In this document: in pieces, positions 52,757-64,000 of the stretch
Position numbering within the stretch: position 1 is the first letter of the stretch
Layout of the letters: the number at the start of each line of letters is the position of its first letter
Source of the DNA: Magnetospirillum fulvum MGU-K5
Lineage (GTDB): Bacteria; Pseudomonadota; Alphaproteobacteria; Rhodospirillales; Magnetospirillaceae
NCBI RefSeq assembly: GCF_000442515.1
Contig: NZ_AQPH01000003.1
Coordinates: forward strand, 1 to 64,000
DNA: 64,000 nt
Direction of reading: 5' to 3'
Program-made: the position numbers and the translations under genes
Notes under the pieces: generated by a model
What the model saw: only the letters and a program-made list of their open reading frames with translations
The model's database searches: none
What the model was told of the DNA's origin: nothing

Positions 52757-54340
52757 ATGCCCGATCTTCGCGACCTCGCCCGTTCCGCCGCCGCCTGGCC
52801 GTTCCAGGAAGCCCGCGCTCTGTTGGATGGCCGCTTGCAGGGGAAAAAACCGGATAAAGGCTACGTTCTGTTCGAGACGGGCTACGGTCCGTCGGGGCTG
52901 CCCCATATCGGCACCTTCGGCGAGGTGGTGCGCACCACCATGGTCCGGCGCGCCTTTTCGCTGCTGGCCCCCGAGATTCCGACCCGTCTGTTTGCCTTTT
53001 CGGACGATATGGATGGCCTGCGCAAGGTTCCCGACAATATCCCGAATCAGGAGATGGTCCGCGCCCATCTCGGCAAGCCGCTGACCTCGATCCCCGATCC
53101 GTTCGGTACCCACGAAAGCTTCGGCCACCATAACAACGCCCGCCTGCGCTCGTTCCTGGATGCGTTCGGCTTCGAGTATGAGTTCCAGTCGGCGACCGAC
53201 TGGTACAAGTCCGGGCGTTACGATCAGGCGCTGCTCGGTGTGCTGCGTCATTATGACGAGGTCATCAACGTCGTTCTGCCCACCCTGGGCGAAGAGCGCC
53301 GCGCCACCTATTCGCCGTTCCTGCCGGTCTGTCCCAAGACCGGGATCGTGTTGCAGGTGCCGGTGGTCGAAACCCGTCCCGACGACGGCACCATCATCTA
53401 TCGTGACACCGATGGAACCCTGGTCGAAACCCCGGTGACCGGCGGGCAGTGCAAGCTGCAATGGAAGGCCGATTGGGGAATGCGCTGGGTCGCGCTCGGC
53501 GTCGATTACGAAATGAGCGGCAAGGATCTGATCCCCTCGGTCGAGCTGTCGACCCGGATCGCCCGCATTCTCGGTGGCCAGCCGCCGCAGACCCTGACCT
53601 ACGAACTGTTCCTCGACGACAAGGGGCAGAAGATTTCGAAATCGAAGGGCAACGGTCTCGCTGTCGAGGATTGGCTGAAATACGCCCCGCCGGAAAGCCT
53701 GGCCCTGTTCATGTACCAGAAGCCCAAGGCGGCGAAGCGGCTGTATTTCGACGTCATTCCCCGCGCGGTCGATGATTACCTGACCTTCCTTGGCAAGTTC
53801 CCGGCCGAGGACGATGCCAAGCGGCTGGAAAATCCGGTCTGGCACATCCATCAGGGCCAGCCGCCCCGCGAAGAGGCTCACCTGACCTTCGGCATCCTGC
53901 TGAATCTTGCCAGCGTCTGCCATTCCGAGGATCCGGCGGTGCTGTGGGGCTTCATCCGCCGCTATGTTCCCGGCGCCAGCCCGGAAACCGCGCCGATCCT
54001 CGATTCGCTGGTCGGCTACGCGATCGCCTATTACCGCGATTTCGTCAAACCGTCGCTGCGCTATCGGGCCGCGACGGCGGACGAGGCCGAGGCCTTTACC
54101 GCGCTGAAGGCCGGGCTGGAGGCGTTGCCTGTCGATGCCTCGGTTGAGGACCTTCAGGCCCTGGTCTATGAGATCGGCAAGCGTCCCTGCTTCACCGACC
54201 TCAAGGCGTGGTTCAAGGCGTGCTACGAAGTGCTTCTGGGAGCCGAGCAGGGGCCGCGTCTGGGCAGCTTTATCCGCCTCTATGGTATCCCCGAGACCAT
54301 CGCCCTGCTCGACAAGGCGATCAAGGGCGAAGCCATCTAA
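52757..54340 (+). CDS. lysK: class I lysyl-tRNA synthetase
   Basis: A 527-residue class I (archaeal-type) LysRS. HIGH-like motif [12 protein letters not shown] near residue 47, KMSKS-like KISKSKGNG near 295. There is no class II motif. It charges tRNA-Lys. Class I LysRS is the usual form in alphaproteobacteria, so this is expected and supports the taxonomic call. Confidence 0.95.
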   Translation: MPDLRDLARSAAAWPFQEARALLDGRLQGKKPDKGYVLFETGYGPSGLPHIGTFGEVVRTTMVRRAFSLLAPEIPTRLFAFSDDMDGLRKVPDNIPNQEMVRAHLGKPLTSIPDPFGTHESFGHHNNARLRSFLDAFGFEYEFQSATDWYKSGRYDQALLGVLRHYDEVINVVLPTLGEERRATYSPFLPVCPKTGIVLQVPVVETRPDDGTIIYRDTDGTLVETPVTGGQCKLQWKADWGMRWVALGVDYEMSGKDLIPSVELSTRIARILGGQPPQTLTYELFLDDKGQKISKSKGNGLAVEDWLKYAPPESLALFMYQKPKAAKRLYFDVIPRAVDDYLTFLGKFPAEDDAKRLENPVWHIHQGQPPREEAHLTFGILLNLASVCHSEDPAVLWGFIRRYVPGASPETAPILDSLVGYAIAYYRDFVKPSLRYRAATADEAEAFTALKAGLEALPVDASVEDLQALVYEIGKRPCFTDLKAWFKACYEVLLGAEQGPRLGSFIRLYGIPETIALLDKAIKGEAI

Positions 54341-54432
54341 AGTCTCCGAGGTGGGGCGGTCGCCATCGGCGATCGCCCCGTTTCGAGCCGGGCCGGTTGC
54401 CCCCATCGCGCCGGTGCCGTATAGGGTACGCC

Positions 54433-56013
54433 ATGGCCAACGAGGATGACGGCGATAAACGCGCGGAACGGCTGAAGCGGGCACGAGCGCTGGCGGGACA
54501 GACCGGCGGCGGGACCCCTGCGGCCCCCGCACGCGCCGAGCCGGTCAAACCCGACCCCGTTCTCCCCTCTGCCTCTCCGTCTGCCGCACCGGCCCCCGCT
54601 TCGGCGGACCTGACCCGCACCCTGCGGCAAAGCCTGATCGAGATGCTGACCGGCTTGTTGCGGCCCAAGCCACCGGCAGTGGCTCAGCCCGCCGCGCCGC
54701 TGCCCGATCCTCCGGTTCTGACCGTCGTCGTCGCTGCTTTGGGCAACGATGCCGATGGGGCGGGGGCAACCCGGCTCAATCAGGCGCTGTCGGCGCGGAC
54801 CGCGCTGAAGGTCAAGGCGCTGCCCAAGCTGTTTAGCCTCGACGGGTTGGAAGACCCGGCCCTGGTTGCCGCGGTGACGATGAACACCCGTCATGCCGTC
54901 GTCGAGGAAGATGCCGATCTCCTGCTGTGGGGTGATCTGACCAAGGACGGCTACCGTCTGCGGCTGGCCACCGCCGCCAGCGACGAGGAACGGTTCGGTC
55001 CCGCCACCCGGATCGAACTGCCGCTTGATCTGTCCGAGCCGGTGGTCAATCTGCTGTTTGCCGCTCTGCTGGCGGCGACCGATCCGGGCAGCGAGCCGCG
55101 CCGCACCGCGTTGCGCCGCCTGTTGTTGCCCGCCGCGATCGCCGCCGAGCCCTTGGCCGCCAAGCCGCCGGTCCAGATGGCGATGCCGCAGCAGCGTTCG
55201 GTGCAGATGCTGTTCGGTCATATCGCCGCCGCCGTCGCCGCGATTGCTCCGGCCGAGCAGGCCACCGTCTGGGCCGACAAGGCGATCAATGCCTATCGTC
55301 AGGCGGAACGAAGGCTGGGCCGCACCGATCCCGGTTGGGAAGGCGGTTTGATCCATCGCCATATCGCCGCCGCGATTGCCGCCAAGGCCGACCGTTCGAA
55401 GGAACCGGCTCCATTGTTGGAAGAGGCGATCCGCGAATGGCGTTCGGCGGCGGAAACCCTGCCGCGGGCGGTGATGCCGCAGGATTGGGCGGCGACCCAG
55501 CTCCGGCTGGGGACGGCGCTGTACCGGCTCGATTTGCTGACCGGCCAGACCGAATTGCTGCGCGAGGCGCTCCAGGCGCTGCAATCGACCCTTCAGGTCT
55601 ATTCCCGCACCGAGACCCCGTCCCGCTGGGCCGACGTGATGCACACTGTCGCTCAGGTGCTGGAGGTCTATGGCGATCAATTGCGCAACGTCGAAGTATT
55701 GCAGCGGGCGGTCGATGCCTGCCATTCCGTGCTGGAGATCCGCAGCCGCGACCGGACGCCGCTGGCCTGGGCGGCGACTCAGAACACCCTGGGCTCGGCC
55801 CTGTTCCTGCTCGACCGCCATTCCGAAGGCGGTGGCCATCTGGTCGAGGCCGAACTGGCCCTGACCGCCGCCCTGGACGTATTCCAGACCCATGGCGCGA
55901 AGCGCCCGGCCAAGGTGGCGGCGCGCAACCTGGCCCATGTCCGCAAACTGGCCGAAAGCCGCAAGACCCGTTCGGTGGTCGAGCCGCATTGGCTTGACGA
56001 TCCACAAAGGTAA
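54433..56013 (+). CDS. alanine/proline-rich protein with TPR-like helices, unknown function
   Basis: A 526-residue protein. The N-terminus is charged and Ala/Pro-rich (AERLKRARALAGQ, then a PAAPARAEPVKPDP linker). The middle resembles an ATP- or nucleotide-free alpha/beta segment (VLTVVVAALGNDADGAGATR; VVEEDADLLLWGDLTKDGYR). The C-terminal 250 residues look like TPR-type helical pairs (WAATQLRLGTALYRLDLLTG; AWAATQNTLGSALFLLDR). ATG 54433 is chosen. It lies between lysK and rsmB, 3 bp before rsmB, so it is co-transcribed with it. I cannot assign a function. Confidence 0.7.
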   Translation: MANEDDGDKRAERLKRARALAGQTGGGTPAAPARAEPVKPDPVLPSASPSAAPAPASADLTRTLRQSLIEMLTGLLRPKPPAVAQPAAPLPDPPVLTVVVAALGNDADGAGATRLNQALSARTALKVKALPKLFSLDGLEDPALVAAVTMNTRHAVVEEDADLLLWGDLTKDGYRLRLATAASDEERFGPATRIELPLDLSEPVVNLLFAALLAATDPGSEPRRTALRRLLLPAAIAAEPLAAKPPVQMAMPQQRSVQMLFGHIAAAVAAIAPAEQATVWADKAINAYRQAERRLGRTDPGWEGGLIHRHIAAAIAAKADRSKEPAPLLEEAIREWRSAAETLPRAVMPQDWAATQLRLGTALYRLDLLTGQTELLREALQALQSTLQVYSRTETPSRWADVMHTVAQVLEVYGDQLRNVEVLQRAVDACHSVLEIRSRDRTPLAWAATQNTLGSALFLLDRHSEGGGHLVEAELALTAALDVFQTHGAKRPAKVAARNLAHVRKLAESRKTRSVVEPHWLDDPQR

Positions 56014-56016
56014 TCC

Positions 56017-57303
56017 ATGGCGCCCAAGCCGACTCCCCGTGCCCTTGCTCTTGAGCTTCTGTCCACCATCCTCGATCGCGACCGTCTGCTCGACGACATG
56101 CTCGAAGACCGCCGACTGGCGACGCTGGACGACCGCGACCGCGCCTTTGTGCGGCTGTTGCTGGCGACGACGCTGCGCCGCCTCGGCCAGATTGACGCCC
56201 TGATCGCGCTCTGTCTCGACCGTCCGCTCGGGCCGCGCGCGGTGATGGCCTGCCACGCCTTGCGGCTCGGCGTTTGCCAGTTGCTGTTCCTCGATCTGCC
56301 GCCGCATGCGGCGATCTCGACCACCGTCGATCTGGTCAAGCATACCCCGCTGGCCGGGTTCACCGGGCTGATCAACGCGGTGCTGCGCCGTCTGTCGCGC
56401 GATGGGGCCGAGATGGTCGCGGCCCAGGATGCCGCCCGGCTCGATACCCCGGACTGGCTGTGGCGGTCGTGGTCGAATACCTATGGCGACGAGGTGGCCC
56501 ACGCCATCGCCGCCGCCCATCTGACCGAGGCTCCGGTCGATATCACCGTTGCCGCCGATCCCGAGGGCTGGGCCGCCCGGCTCGAGGCCGAGATTCTCCC
56601 CACCGGCTCGCTTCGGCGCAGCGGGGGCGGGGCGGTGTCGCGTCTGGCCGGGTTCGACGAAGGCGGCTGGTGGATTCAAGATGCCGCCGCCGCCTTGCCA
56701 GCACGGCTGTTTGGCGATGTCCGGGGCAAGCGCGTTGTCGATCTGTGCGCCGCACCGGGCGGCAAGGCGCTGCAACTTGCCTCGGCCGGGGCAGTGGTGA
56801 CCGCGCTTGACCGCTCGGCTCCCCGGCTGGGGCGGCTGTCCGATAATTTGGCCCGGCTGGGATTGTCGGCGACGATTATCGCCGCCGATGCCGCCGCCTG
56901 GGCCCCGGGCGAAACCTTCGACGCCGTACTGCTCGATGCGCCGTGTTCCGCCACCGGGACGCTGCGCCGCCATCCCGACGTCGCCCGCCACAAAAGCCCG
57001 GCTGACGTCACCAAACTGTCTGCCGCCCAGGCCCGCCTGTTCGAGGCCGCGACCGCGCTGCTTGTTCCCGGTGGGACGCTGATTTACTGCGTCTGCTCGT
57101 TGGAGCCGCAGGAGGGGATTGATCAGGTCGAGCGCGCCCTGGCCGCCGGTGCTCCGCTGGAGCGGGTGCCGATCCGGCCGGATGAGGTCGGCGGGCTGGC
57201 CGAACTGATTACCCCGGCGGGCGATCTGCGCACGCTGCCCTGCCATCTGGGCGAGAAGGGGGGCATGGATGCCTTCTTCGCCGCCCGTCTGCGCCGGGTC
57301 TAA
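56017..57303 (+). CDS. rsmB: 16S rRNA (cytosine(967)-C5)-methyltransferase RsmB
   Basis: A 428-residue RsmB. An N-terminal NusB-like domain (RALALELLSTILDRDRLLDD; AGFTGLINAVLRRL), then a SAM-dependent methyltransferase domain with DLCAAPGGKALQLAS and the two catalytic cysteines in DAPCSATGTLRRHP and VCSLEPQEG. It methylates C967 of 16S rRNA. 4 bp separate it from gmhB. Confidence 0.93.
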   Translation: MAPKPTPRALALELLSTILDRDRLLDDMLEDRRLATLDDRDRAFVRLLLATTLRRLGQIDALIALCLDRPLGPRAVMACHALRLGVCQLLFLDLPPHAAISTTVDLVKHTPLAGFTGLINAVLRRLSRDGAEMVAAQDAARLDTPDWLWRSWSNTYGDEVAHAIAAAHLTEAPVDITVAADPEGWAARLEAEILPTGSLRRSGGGAVSRLAGFDEGGWWIQDAAAALPARLFGDVRGKRVVDLCAAPGGKALQLASAGAVVTALDRSAPRLGRLSDNLARLGLSATIIAADAAAWAPGETFDAVLLDAPCSATGTLRRHPDVARHKSPADVTKLSAAQARLFEAATALLVPGGTLIYCVCSLEPQEGIDQVERALAAGAPLERVPIRPDEVGGLAELITPAGDLRTLPCHLGEKGGMDAFFAARLRRV

Positions 57304-57307
57304 GTCG

Positions 57308-57844
57308 ATGAGCCGCCGATTCGTCCTGATCGACCGCGACGGAACCTTGAACGTCGAGAAGCATTATCTGTCCGACCCCGATCAGCTCGAGCTGTATCCC
57401 GGCGCGGGGGCGGCGGTGCGGCGGTTGAACCAGCTTGGGCTGGGGGTGGTGGTGGTGACCAACCAGTCGGGGATCGCCCGGGGCTATTTCGATCTGGCCC
57501 GGCTGGCGGAGATTCACCGCCGCCTCGACCAAGTGCTGGCTGCCGAGGGGGCGCATCTCGACGGGCTGTATGTCTGCCCGCACGGTCCGGACGAGGAGTG
57601 CGCGTGCCGCAAACCTCGCCCCGGCATGATCGATCAGGCGGTTGCCGATCACGGATTCGATCCGGCCCAGGCCTTTGTCATCGGCGATAAGGAAGTCGAT
57701 GTCGAATTGGGGCACGGCGTTGGGGCGGTCAGCTTTCTGGTCCGCACCGGCCATGGTGCCAAGGCGGTGGCGACCTCGCGCGCTGATTATATCGTCAACG
57801 ATCTTGCTGCGGCGGTGGCGCAGATCGAGCGTCTGGTCGGCTAG
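57308..57844 (+). CDS. gmhB: D-glycero-D-manno-heptose 1,7-bisphosphate phosphatase GmhB
   Basis: A 178-residue HAD phosphatase: nucleophile loop LIDRDGTLNV, VVTNQSGIARGYF, a zinc loop CPHGPDEECACRKPRPG with the Cys/His ligands, and GDKEVDVELG. It removes the 7-phosphate in ADP-heptose synthesis for lipopolysaccharide core. Other heptose genes are not in the window. ATG 57308 matches family length. Confidence 0.92.
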   Translation: MSRRFVLIDRDGTLNVEKHYLSDPDQLELYPGAGAAVRRLNQLGLGVVVVTNQSGIARGYFDLARLAEIHRRLDQVLAAEGAHLDGLYVCPHGPDEECACRKPRPGMIDQAVADHGFDPAQAFVIGDKEVDVELGHGVGAVSFLVRTGHGAKAVATSRADYIVNDLAAAVAQIERLVG

Positions 57845-57857
57845 GCGCCGTCGGGCG

Positions 57858-58480
57858 CTATTTTCCAGCCGGAGCCAAGCGGACCGACAAAACGCCCTCC
57901 ATCGCGGTGCGGCCGGGGGGCGCCACCAGGGTCATCAGCGCCACCGGAGCGCTGCCGTTGCCGCCCAGGCGTTTGGCCAGGATTTTGGCGAACCATCCGC
58001 TTGGGGTGTAGACATAATCGCTGAGGGTCATCCCCTCGGCGTCCCGGCTGTCGAGCGGCAGTAACGATCCGCCATCCTTCATCCCGCCGCGTTCGACCAT
58101 CGCGACGAGATAGCGGTGAACGGCGATCGGATCGGCGAATTCCGCCATCACCGAGCAGAGGCCGTCTTGCGAGACGACCAGGGTGATGCCCCCAATCCGG
58201 CCCGGCGCAGAACCCGGACGCTGCCGCTGCGCTCGCCCAGCAGTGCCTTGGCGACATCGGGCGGCGCATCGATAAAGCCGAACTCGCCCCCCGCCGCGGC
58301 AGCGGCCAGGGTTCCGCTGGCATCGCCGATATTGATCAGACAAATCTGCCCCAGGACGGCGGTGGCCAACCGGCTGGTCTGGTCGCGGACAACGCTGGGA
58401 TCAAGCGCGGGGGCCGTCTGGGCCAGGGCCGGAGCGGCACACAGCAGCGACAGTACCGACAGAACCCGTGTCAGCCTCAT
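57858..58480 (-). pseudogene. secreted protein, frameshifted (paralogue of next gene)
   Basis: The first frame starts with a signal peptide (LTRVLSVLSLLCAAPALA) and runs to GERSGSVRVLRRAG. The matching continuation (GGITLVVSQDGLCSVMAEF, then LSDYVYTPSGWFAKILAKR and PAGK at the end) is in another frame. Adding one base in the G-rich stretch near 58190-58205 gives about 207 residues. Two conserved Cys and the overall pattern resemble the protein encoded directly upstream, 4 bp of overlap away. Function is unknown; the break may be a sequencing error or a real decay. Confidence 0.65.
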
Positions 58481-59076
58481 GGGGACCTCGCGCCAAGAGT
58501 GATGATCGCCTGAAGATCGGGATTGGCCGTTTCCGAGGTGGTGAGGATCACCCGCATCCCCGCCGGTTCGACGGTGTAGAGCCGGATCAGCTCCTCGCGG
58601 TAGGCCCCGGACGGGATCAGATCAATGAAGCGCGATCGCATCGCTCCCTTCGTCTCTTCTCCGGCGGCGCGCACGGTGAAGGATTTGCCCAATCCCGAGC
58701 GCAGATCGGCTTGAAGGCGGCGGAAGAGAGCGTCGGTCGCGACCTTGCGGACGAAGACGATGCAGGTTTCGTCGGGGTTCAGCAACGCCAGGGTAACCCC
58801 GGCATCGGGCCGCGCCCAGGCCGAGCCCTCGCGACCCTGGAGGAAGGGGGCGGCATCGGCGGGCGACAGTTCGGGCAGATACATGTCCCGTCCCGGACGC
58901 AACACCTCGCGCAGCTTGGCGTAATCCCCCGCATAGGCGACGCAGCCCAGCAGGAAGGTGCGGGCCGCGACGTCGACGCTGTCGTTCGGCGGGGCCGCCA
59001 TTGCCCGGTTCGGGGACGCGGCGAGGACAAGCAGCGCGATCAGTCCGGCCGCAATGGCTCTGGGGAGAGTGATCAT
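58477..59076 (-). CDS. secreted protein, unknown function
   Basis: A 199-residue protein with a signal peptide (AIAAGLIALLVLAASPNRAMA) and a mature part bearing two Cys (FLLGCVAYAGDY; NPDETCIVFVRKV) and SAWARPDAGVTLALL. The layout parallels the frameshifted neighbour downstream: one Cys near the mature start, then a Ser-rich turn, then the second Cys. This suggests a tandem duplication. ATG 59076 is chosen because it begins the signal peptide. It is about 64 bp past the atp terminator on the same strand. Confidence 0.7.
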   Translation of the reverse strand: MITLPRAIAAGLIALLVLAASPNRAMAAPPNDSVDVAARTFLLGCVAYAGDYAKLREVLRPGRDMYLPELSPADAAPFLQGREGSAWARPDAGVTLALLNPDETCIVFVRKVATDALFRRLQADLRSGLGKSFTVRAAGEETKGAMRSRFIDLIPSGAYREELIRLYTVEPAGMRVILTTSETANPDLQAIITLGARSP

Positions 59077-59139
59077 GGAGCGAAGCAGACCACAGCCGCC
59101 CGTCCGGTTCAAGTGTGGGAGACCTGGGGGAGGGGGGTA

Positions 59140-59178
59140 CAAAAGCAACGGGACCGCCCTCGGCAGAGAGCGGTCCCG
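59140..59178 (-). terminator. terminator of the atp operon
   Basis: On the minus strand CGGGACCGC and GCGGTCCCG form a perfect 9-bp stem around a 12-base loop, followed by TTGCTTTT. It lies about 30 bp after the atpC stop. Confidence 0.82.
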
Positions 59179-59206
59179 CGCTTTATCGATCGAAATCGGC
59201 GGTCGG

Positions 59207-59608
59207 TCAGCGCAGAGCGACAACCATCGCTTCGGCAATCGCCACCTGGCGGGCCGCCCGGCTGCGATCCAGGTCGGTCTGCGCATCGGTGACGGCGAGG
59301 TCAGCGGCAGCACGACGCTCGGCCGCGATCTCGCTGGTCAACTCGTCCAGCGGAAACGCTTCTTCCGCCAGAACGGTGACCCGTTCGCCGGTCACTTCGG
59401 CGAAGCCACCGGCGACGAAGATCCGGTTGGTGACCTTGCCGTCGTTATGGATGTCGATGACACCGGGGCGCACGGTGGAAATCAACGGAGCATGGAGGGG
59501 GAGGGCGCCGAAATCGCCGTCCTCGCCCGGAACCACCACCATTTCCACCGGCTCTGACAACAAGAGCTTTGCCGGTGACACCAATTCGAACTGGATCTTC
59601 TCGGCCAT
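59207..59608 (-). CDS. atpC: ATP synthase epsilon subunit
   Basis: A 133-residue F1 epsilon subunit. The N-terminal beta-barrel is typical (IQFELVSPAKLLLSEPVEMV; VVPGEDGDFGALPLHAPLIS) and a C-terminal helical part follows (LTSEIAAERRAAADLAVTDA). It links the F1 head to the rotor. It lies 17 bp after atpD as the last gene of the operon. Confidence 0.95.
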   Translation of the reverse strand: MAEKIQFELVSPAKLLLSEPVEMVVVPGEDGDFGALPLHAPLISTVRPGVIDIHNDGKVTNRIFVAGGFAEVTGERVTVLAEEAFPLDELTSEIAAERRAAADLAVTDAQTDLDRSRAARQVAIAEAMVVALR

Positions 59609-59625
59609 GCCGATGTTCCTTTACG

Positions 59626-61955
<2,330 letters not shown>

Positions 61956-62102
61956 GAACTCCTACACTCCCTTGCGTGACGTCCCCCCGGGGCGGCGGGC
62001 GCTTGCCTGCTCTCGGAGGGTCGCCCTCGCGACCCTTGGGTGACGAAGCGACGATCTCGCTCCCGACCGGATCACCGGTGCGGGAGCGGATCGTCGCGGC
62101 GA
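61956..62102. other. atpA-atpG intergenic spacer
   Basis: A 147-bp gap inside the atp operon, longer than the other junctions there. It contains a GATCGTCGC...GCGACGATC-type inverted match around 62047-62098 (CGACGATC and GATCGTCG) and no gene. It may form an mRNA hairpin that tunes relative expression. Confidence 0.35.
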
Positions 62103-63632
62103 TCAGGCGAAGGTTTTGGTGAAAGCGACGATCGCCGCCTTCAACTTTTCTTCGGTTTCGGCCTTGATCTGCTTGTCAGCGGCGATCGAGGTCAAGATTT
62201 CCGGCGACTTCGCCTTGATGTCGGCCAGCAGACCGGCTTCGAAGCGGCCGACCTGACGGACGTCGATCTTGTCGAGATAGCCCTTCACACCGGCATAGAC
62301 CGACACGACTTCTTCTTCGGTCGACAGCGGCGAGAACTGGGGCTGCTTCAACAATTCGGTCAGACGGGCACCGCGATTGAGCAGCTTCTGGGTCGCCGGA
62401 TCGAGATCCGAAGCGAACTGGGCGAAGGCCGCCATTTCACGATACTGCGCCAGTTCCAGCTTGATCGAGCCAGCAACCTGCTTCATCGCCTTGATCTGCG
62501 CGGCGGAACCGACGCGCGACACCGAGAGGCCGACGTTCACGGCGGGGCGGATGCCCTTATAGAACAGCTCGGTCTCGAGGAAGATCTGACCGTCGGTGAT
62601 CGAAATCACGTTGGTCGGGATGTAGGCGGAAACGTCGTTGGCCTGGGTCTCGATCACCGGCAGAGCGGTCAGCGAGCCGTTACCGGCGGCGTCGCCCATC
62701 TTGGCGGCGCGTTCGAGCAGGCGCGAATGGAGATAGAACACGTCGCCCGGATAGGCTTCACGTCCCGGCGGACGACGGAGCAGCAGCGACATCTGACGAT
62801 AGGCGACCGCCTGCTTGGACAGATCGTCATAAATGATCAGAGCGTGCATGCCGTTGTCGCGGAAATACTCGCCCATCGCACAGCCGGCATAGGGAGCCAG
62901 GAACTGGAGCGGGGCGGGCTCGGACGCGGTGGCGGCGACGACGATGGTGTATTCCATCGCGCCGTAATCGGTCAGCGTCTTGACGATCTGGGCGACGGTC
63001 GAACGCTTCTGGCCGACGGCGACATAGATGCAGAACAGCTTGGCCGATTCGTCGGTGCCGCTGTGCCAGCGCTTCTGATTGATGATGGTGTCGATCAGGA
63101 TCGCGGTCTTGCCGGTCTGACGGTCACCGATCACCAGTTCGCGCTGACCACGCCCGATCGGGATCAGGGTGTCGATCGCCTTGATGCCGGTCGACATCGG
63201 CTCATGCACCGACTTACGCGGAATGATGCCGGGAGCCTTGACGTCGACTCGGGCACGGCCCGCAGCTTCGATCGGACCCTTGCCGTCGATCGGATTGCCG
63301 AGCGCGTCAACGACGCGACCGAGCAGGCCCTTGCCCACCGGCACATCGACGATCGCGCCAGTGCGCTTGACGACATCGCCTTCCTTGATCGAGCGGTCGT
63401 TGCCGAAAATCACGATGCCGACATTGTCGACTTCGAGATTCAGCGCCATCCCCTTGATGCCGCCGGGGAATTCGACCATCTCGCCGGCCTGGACCTTATC
63501 AAGGCCATGCACGCGGGCGATACCGTCTCCGACCGACAGGACCTGACCGACCTCGGCAACTTCCGCCTCGGTTCCGAAGCTGGCGATCTGTTGCTTGAGG
63601 ATTGCGGAGATTTCCGCGGCGCGGATTTCCAT
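62103..63632 (-). CDS. atpA: ATP synthase alpha subunit
   Basis: A 509-residue non-catalytic F1 subunit: P-loop [51 protein letters not shown], and [18 protein letters not shown]. Its ATG overlaps the atpH stop (TAATG). It forms the alpha3-beta3 head with AtpD. Confidence 0.98.
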   Translation of the reverse strand: MEIRAAEISAILKQQIASFGTEAEVAEVGQVLSVGDGIARVHGLDKVQAGEMVEFPGGIKGMALNLEVDNVGIVIFGNDRSIKEGDVVKRTGAIVDVPVGKGLLGRVVDALGNPIDGKGPIEAAGRARVDVKAPGIIPRKSVHEPMSTGIKAIDTLIPIGRGQRELVIGDRQTGKTAILIDTIINQKRWHSGTDESAKLFCIYVAVGQKRSTVAQIVKTLTDYGAMEYTIVVAATASEPAPLQFLAPYAGCAMGEYFRDNGMHALIIYDDLSKQAVAYRQMSLLLRRPPGREAYPGDVFYLHSRLLERAAKMGDAAGNGSLTALPVIETQANDVSAYIPTNVISITDGQIFLETELFYKGIRPAVNVGLSVSRVGSAAQIKAMKQVAGSIKLELAQYREMAAFAQFASDLDPATQKLLNRGARLTELLKQPQFSPLSTEEEVVSVYAGVKGYLDKIDVRQVGRFEAGLLADIKAKSPEILTSIAADKQIKAETEEKLKAAIVAFTKTFA

Positions 63633-64000
63633 TATCCAACCCCTTTCATAGCGAGCTTGAGATGCTGCAGCTTCGTCTTGAGCGAGCTGTCAACCATTTG
63701 GGAGCCGACCTTGACCACCAGACCGCCGAGCAGGCCGGGGTCGACCTTCACCTCAACGGCGACGGAGCCGCCGAAGGTGGTGCGGAGGGCGGAGGACAAG
63801 GCGTCTTGCTGGGCCTGCGACAGCGGAACGGCGGAGGCCACTTCGGCCGTCCGTTCCCCACGCCGCGCGGCCAGCCGGCCGAGATAGGAATTGATCGCCG
63901 CTTCCATCAGGAACAGGCGGCGGCTTTTCGCGGCCAGTCCCAGGAAGCGGGTGGTGAGGTCGGTGAAGCCGGCGGCCTTCGCCACGGCGACAATCGCCCG
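63632..64000 (-). CDS. atpH: ATP synthase delta subunit, partial (cut by window edge)
   Basis: Only the C-terminal about 120 residues of the delta subunit are inside the window ([40 protein letters not shown], the typical delta C-terminal motif). The frame is open to the right edge, and the family is about 180-190 residues, so the start lies beyond 64000. It is the first gene of atpHAGDC. Confidence 0.93.
   Translation of the reverse strand, partial: RAIVAVAKAAGFTDLTTRFLGLAAKSRRLFLMEAAINSYLGRLAARRGERTAEVASAVPLSQAQQDALSSALRTTFGGSVAVEVKVDPGLLGGLVVKVGSQMVDSSLKTKLQHLKLAMKGVG

Noticed and set aside
54337-57246. 969-residue minus-strand open frame
   Set aside because: Antisense to the TPR-like protein and rsmB; Gln/Arg/Gly-rich with no recognisable domain.
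62040-63887. 615-residue plus-strand open frame opposite atpA
   Set aside because: Antisense shadow of atpA, with no domain of its own.

Overview
The window comes from a GC-rich alphaproteobacterium, most likely in Rhodospirillales (a Magnetospirillum/Rhodospirillum/Azospirillum-like organism). The basis is two MucR/Ros regulators, a phasin, a class I lysyl-tRNA synthetase, ornithine-lipid genes (olsBA), late cobalamin genes, ccmAB and an atpHAGDC operon, all with high-GC codon use. Genus assignment is inference.

Region 1 (1-7.3 kb) is the end of a small integrated element cut by the left edge. It carries a P4-type tyrosine integrase, an AlpA/Xis-like DNA-binding protein, a hypothetical protein, a TOPRIM primase/helicase split by a frame change between its Walker A and Walker B motifs, and a small basic protein. 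It also has a decayed ParB-like fragment, a 9-bp tandem repeat and two strong inverted repeats.

Region 2 (7.5-28.5 kb) is the centrepiece. A leftward run of 18 genes, mostly overlapping by ATGA/TGATG, starts with a complete chemotaxis system: soluble double-MA receptor, triple-CheW protein, CheB, HEAT-repeat protein, CheR, CheY, CheA, STAS protein, ParA-like ATPase, CheY and a CheZ-like protein. It continues without a break into a stressosome / partner-switching module: receiver, RsbR, RsbS, two RsbT-like kinases, an RsbX-like phosphatase and an RsbU_N-containing hybrid histidine kinase. A rightward hybrid kinase, receptor-like protein and receiver lie at the far end. The layout suggests one pathway linking chemotaxis-type sensing with an Rsb switch; no sigma or anti-sigma factor is visible.

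Region 3 (28.6-45.5 kb) holds housekeeping and regulatory genes: ybaK, a DUF2786 protein, mucR, tRNA-Gly(GCC), a VanX-type dipeptidase, tsaB-rimI, a TusA-like protein, a second mucR, fur, olsBA, PBP1A, a split Aer-like PAS/receptor pair, rlmJ, cobS/cobT, ubiK, a YbjN protein and a frameshifted proC. Region 4 (45.5-64 kb) holds a phasin, tetR-mlaC-mlaA with a clear operator, bacteriohemerythrin, ccmAB, bactofilin plus an M23 peptidase, lysK, an alanine/proline-rich protein, rsmB, gmhB, two related secreted proteins (one frameshifted) and atpHAGDC, which runs off the right edge.

Four otherwise well-conserved genes are each broken by a single-base frame change (helicase, double-MA receptor, proC, a secreted protein). 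Sequencing error, recent decay and programmed slippage cannot be separated from sequence alone.
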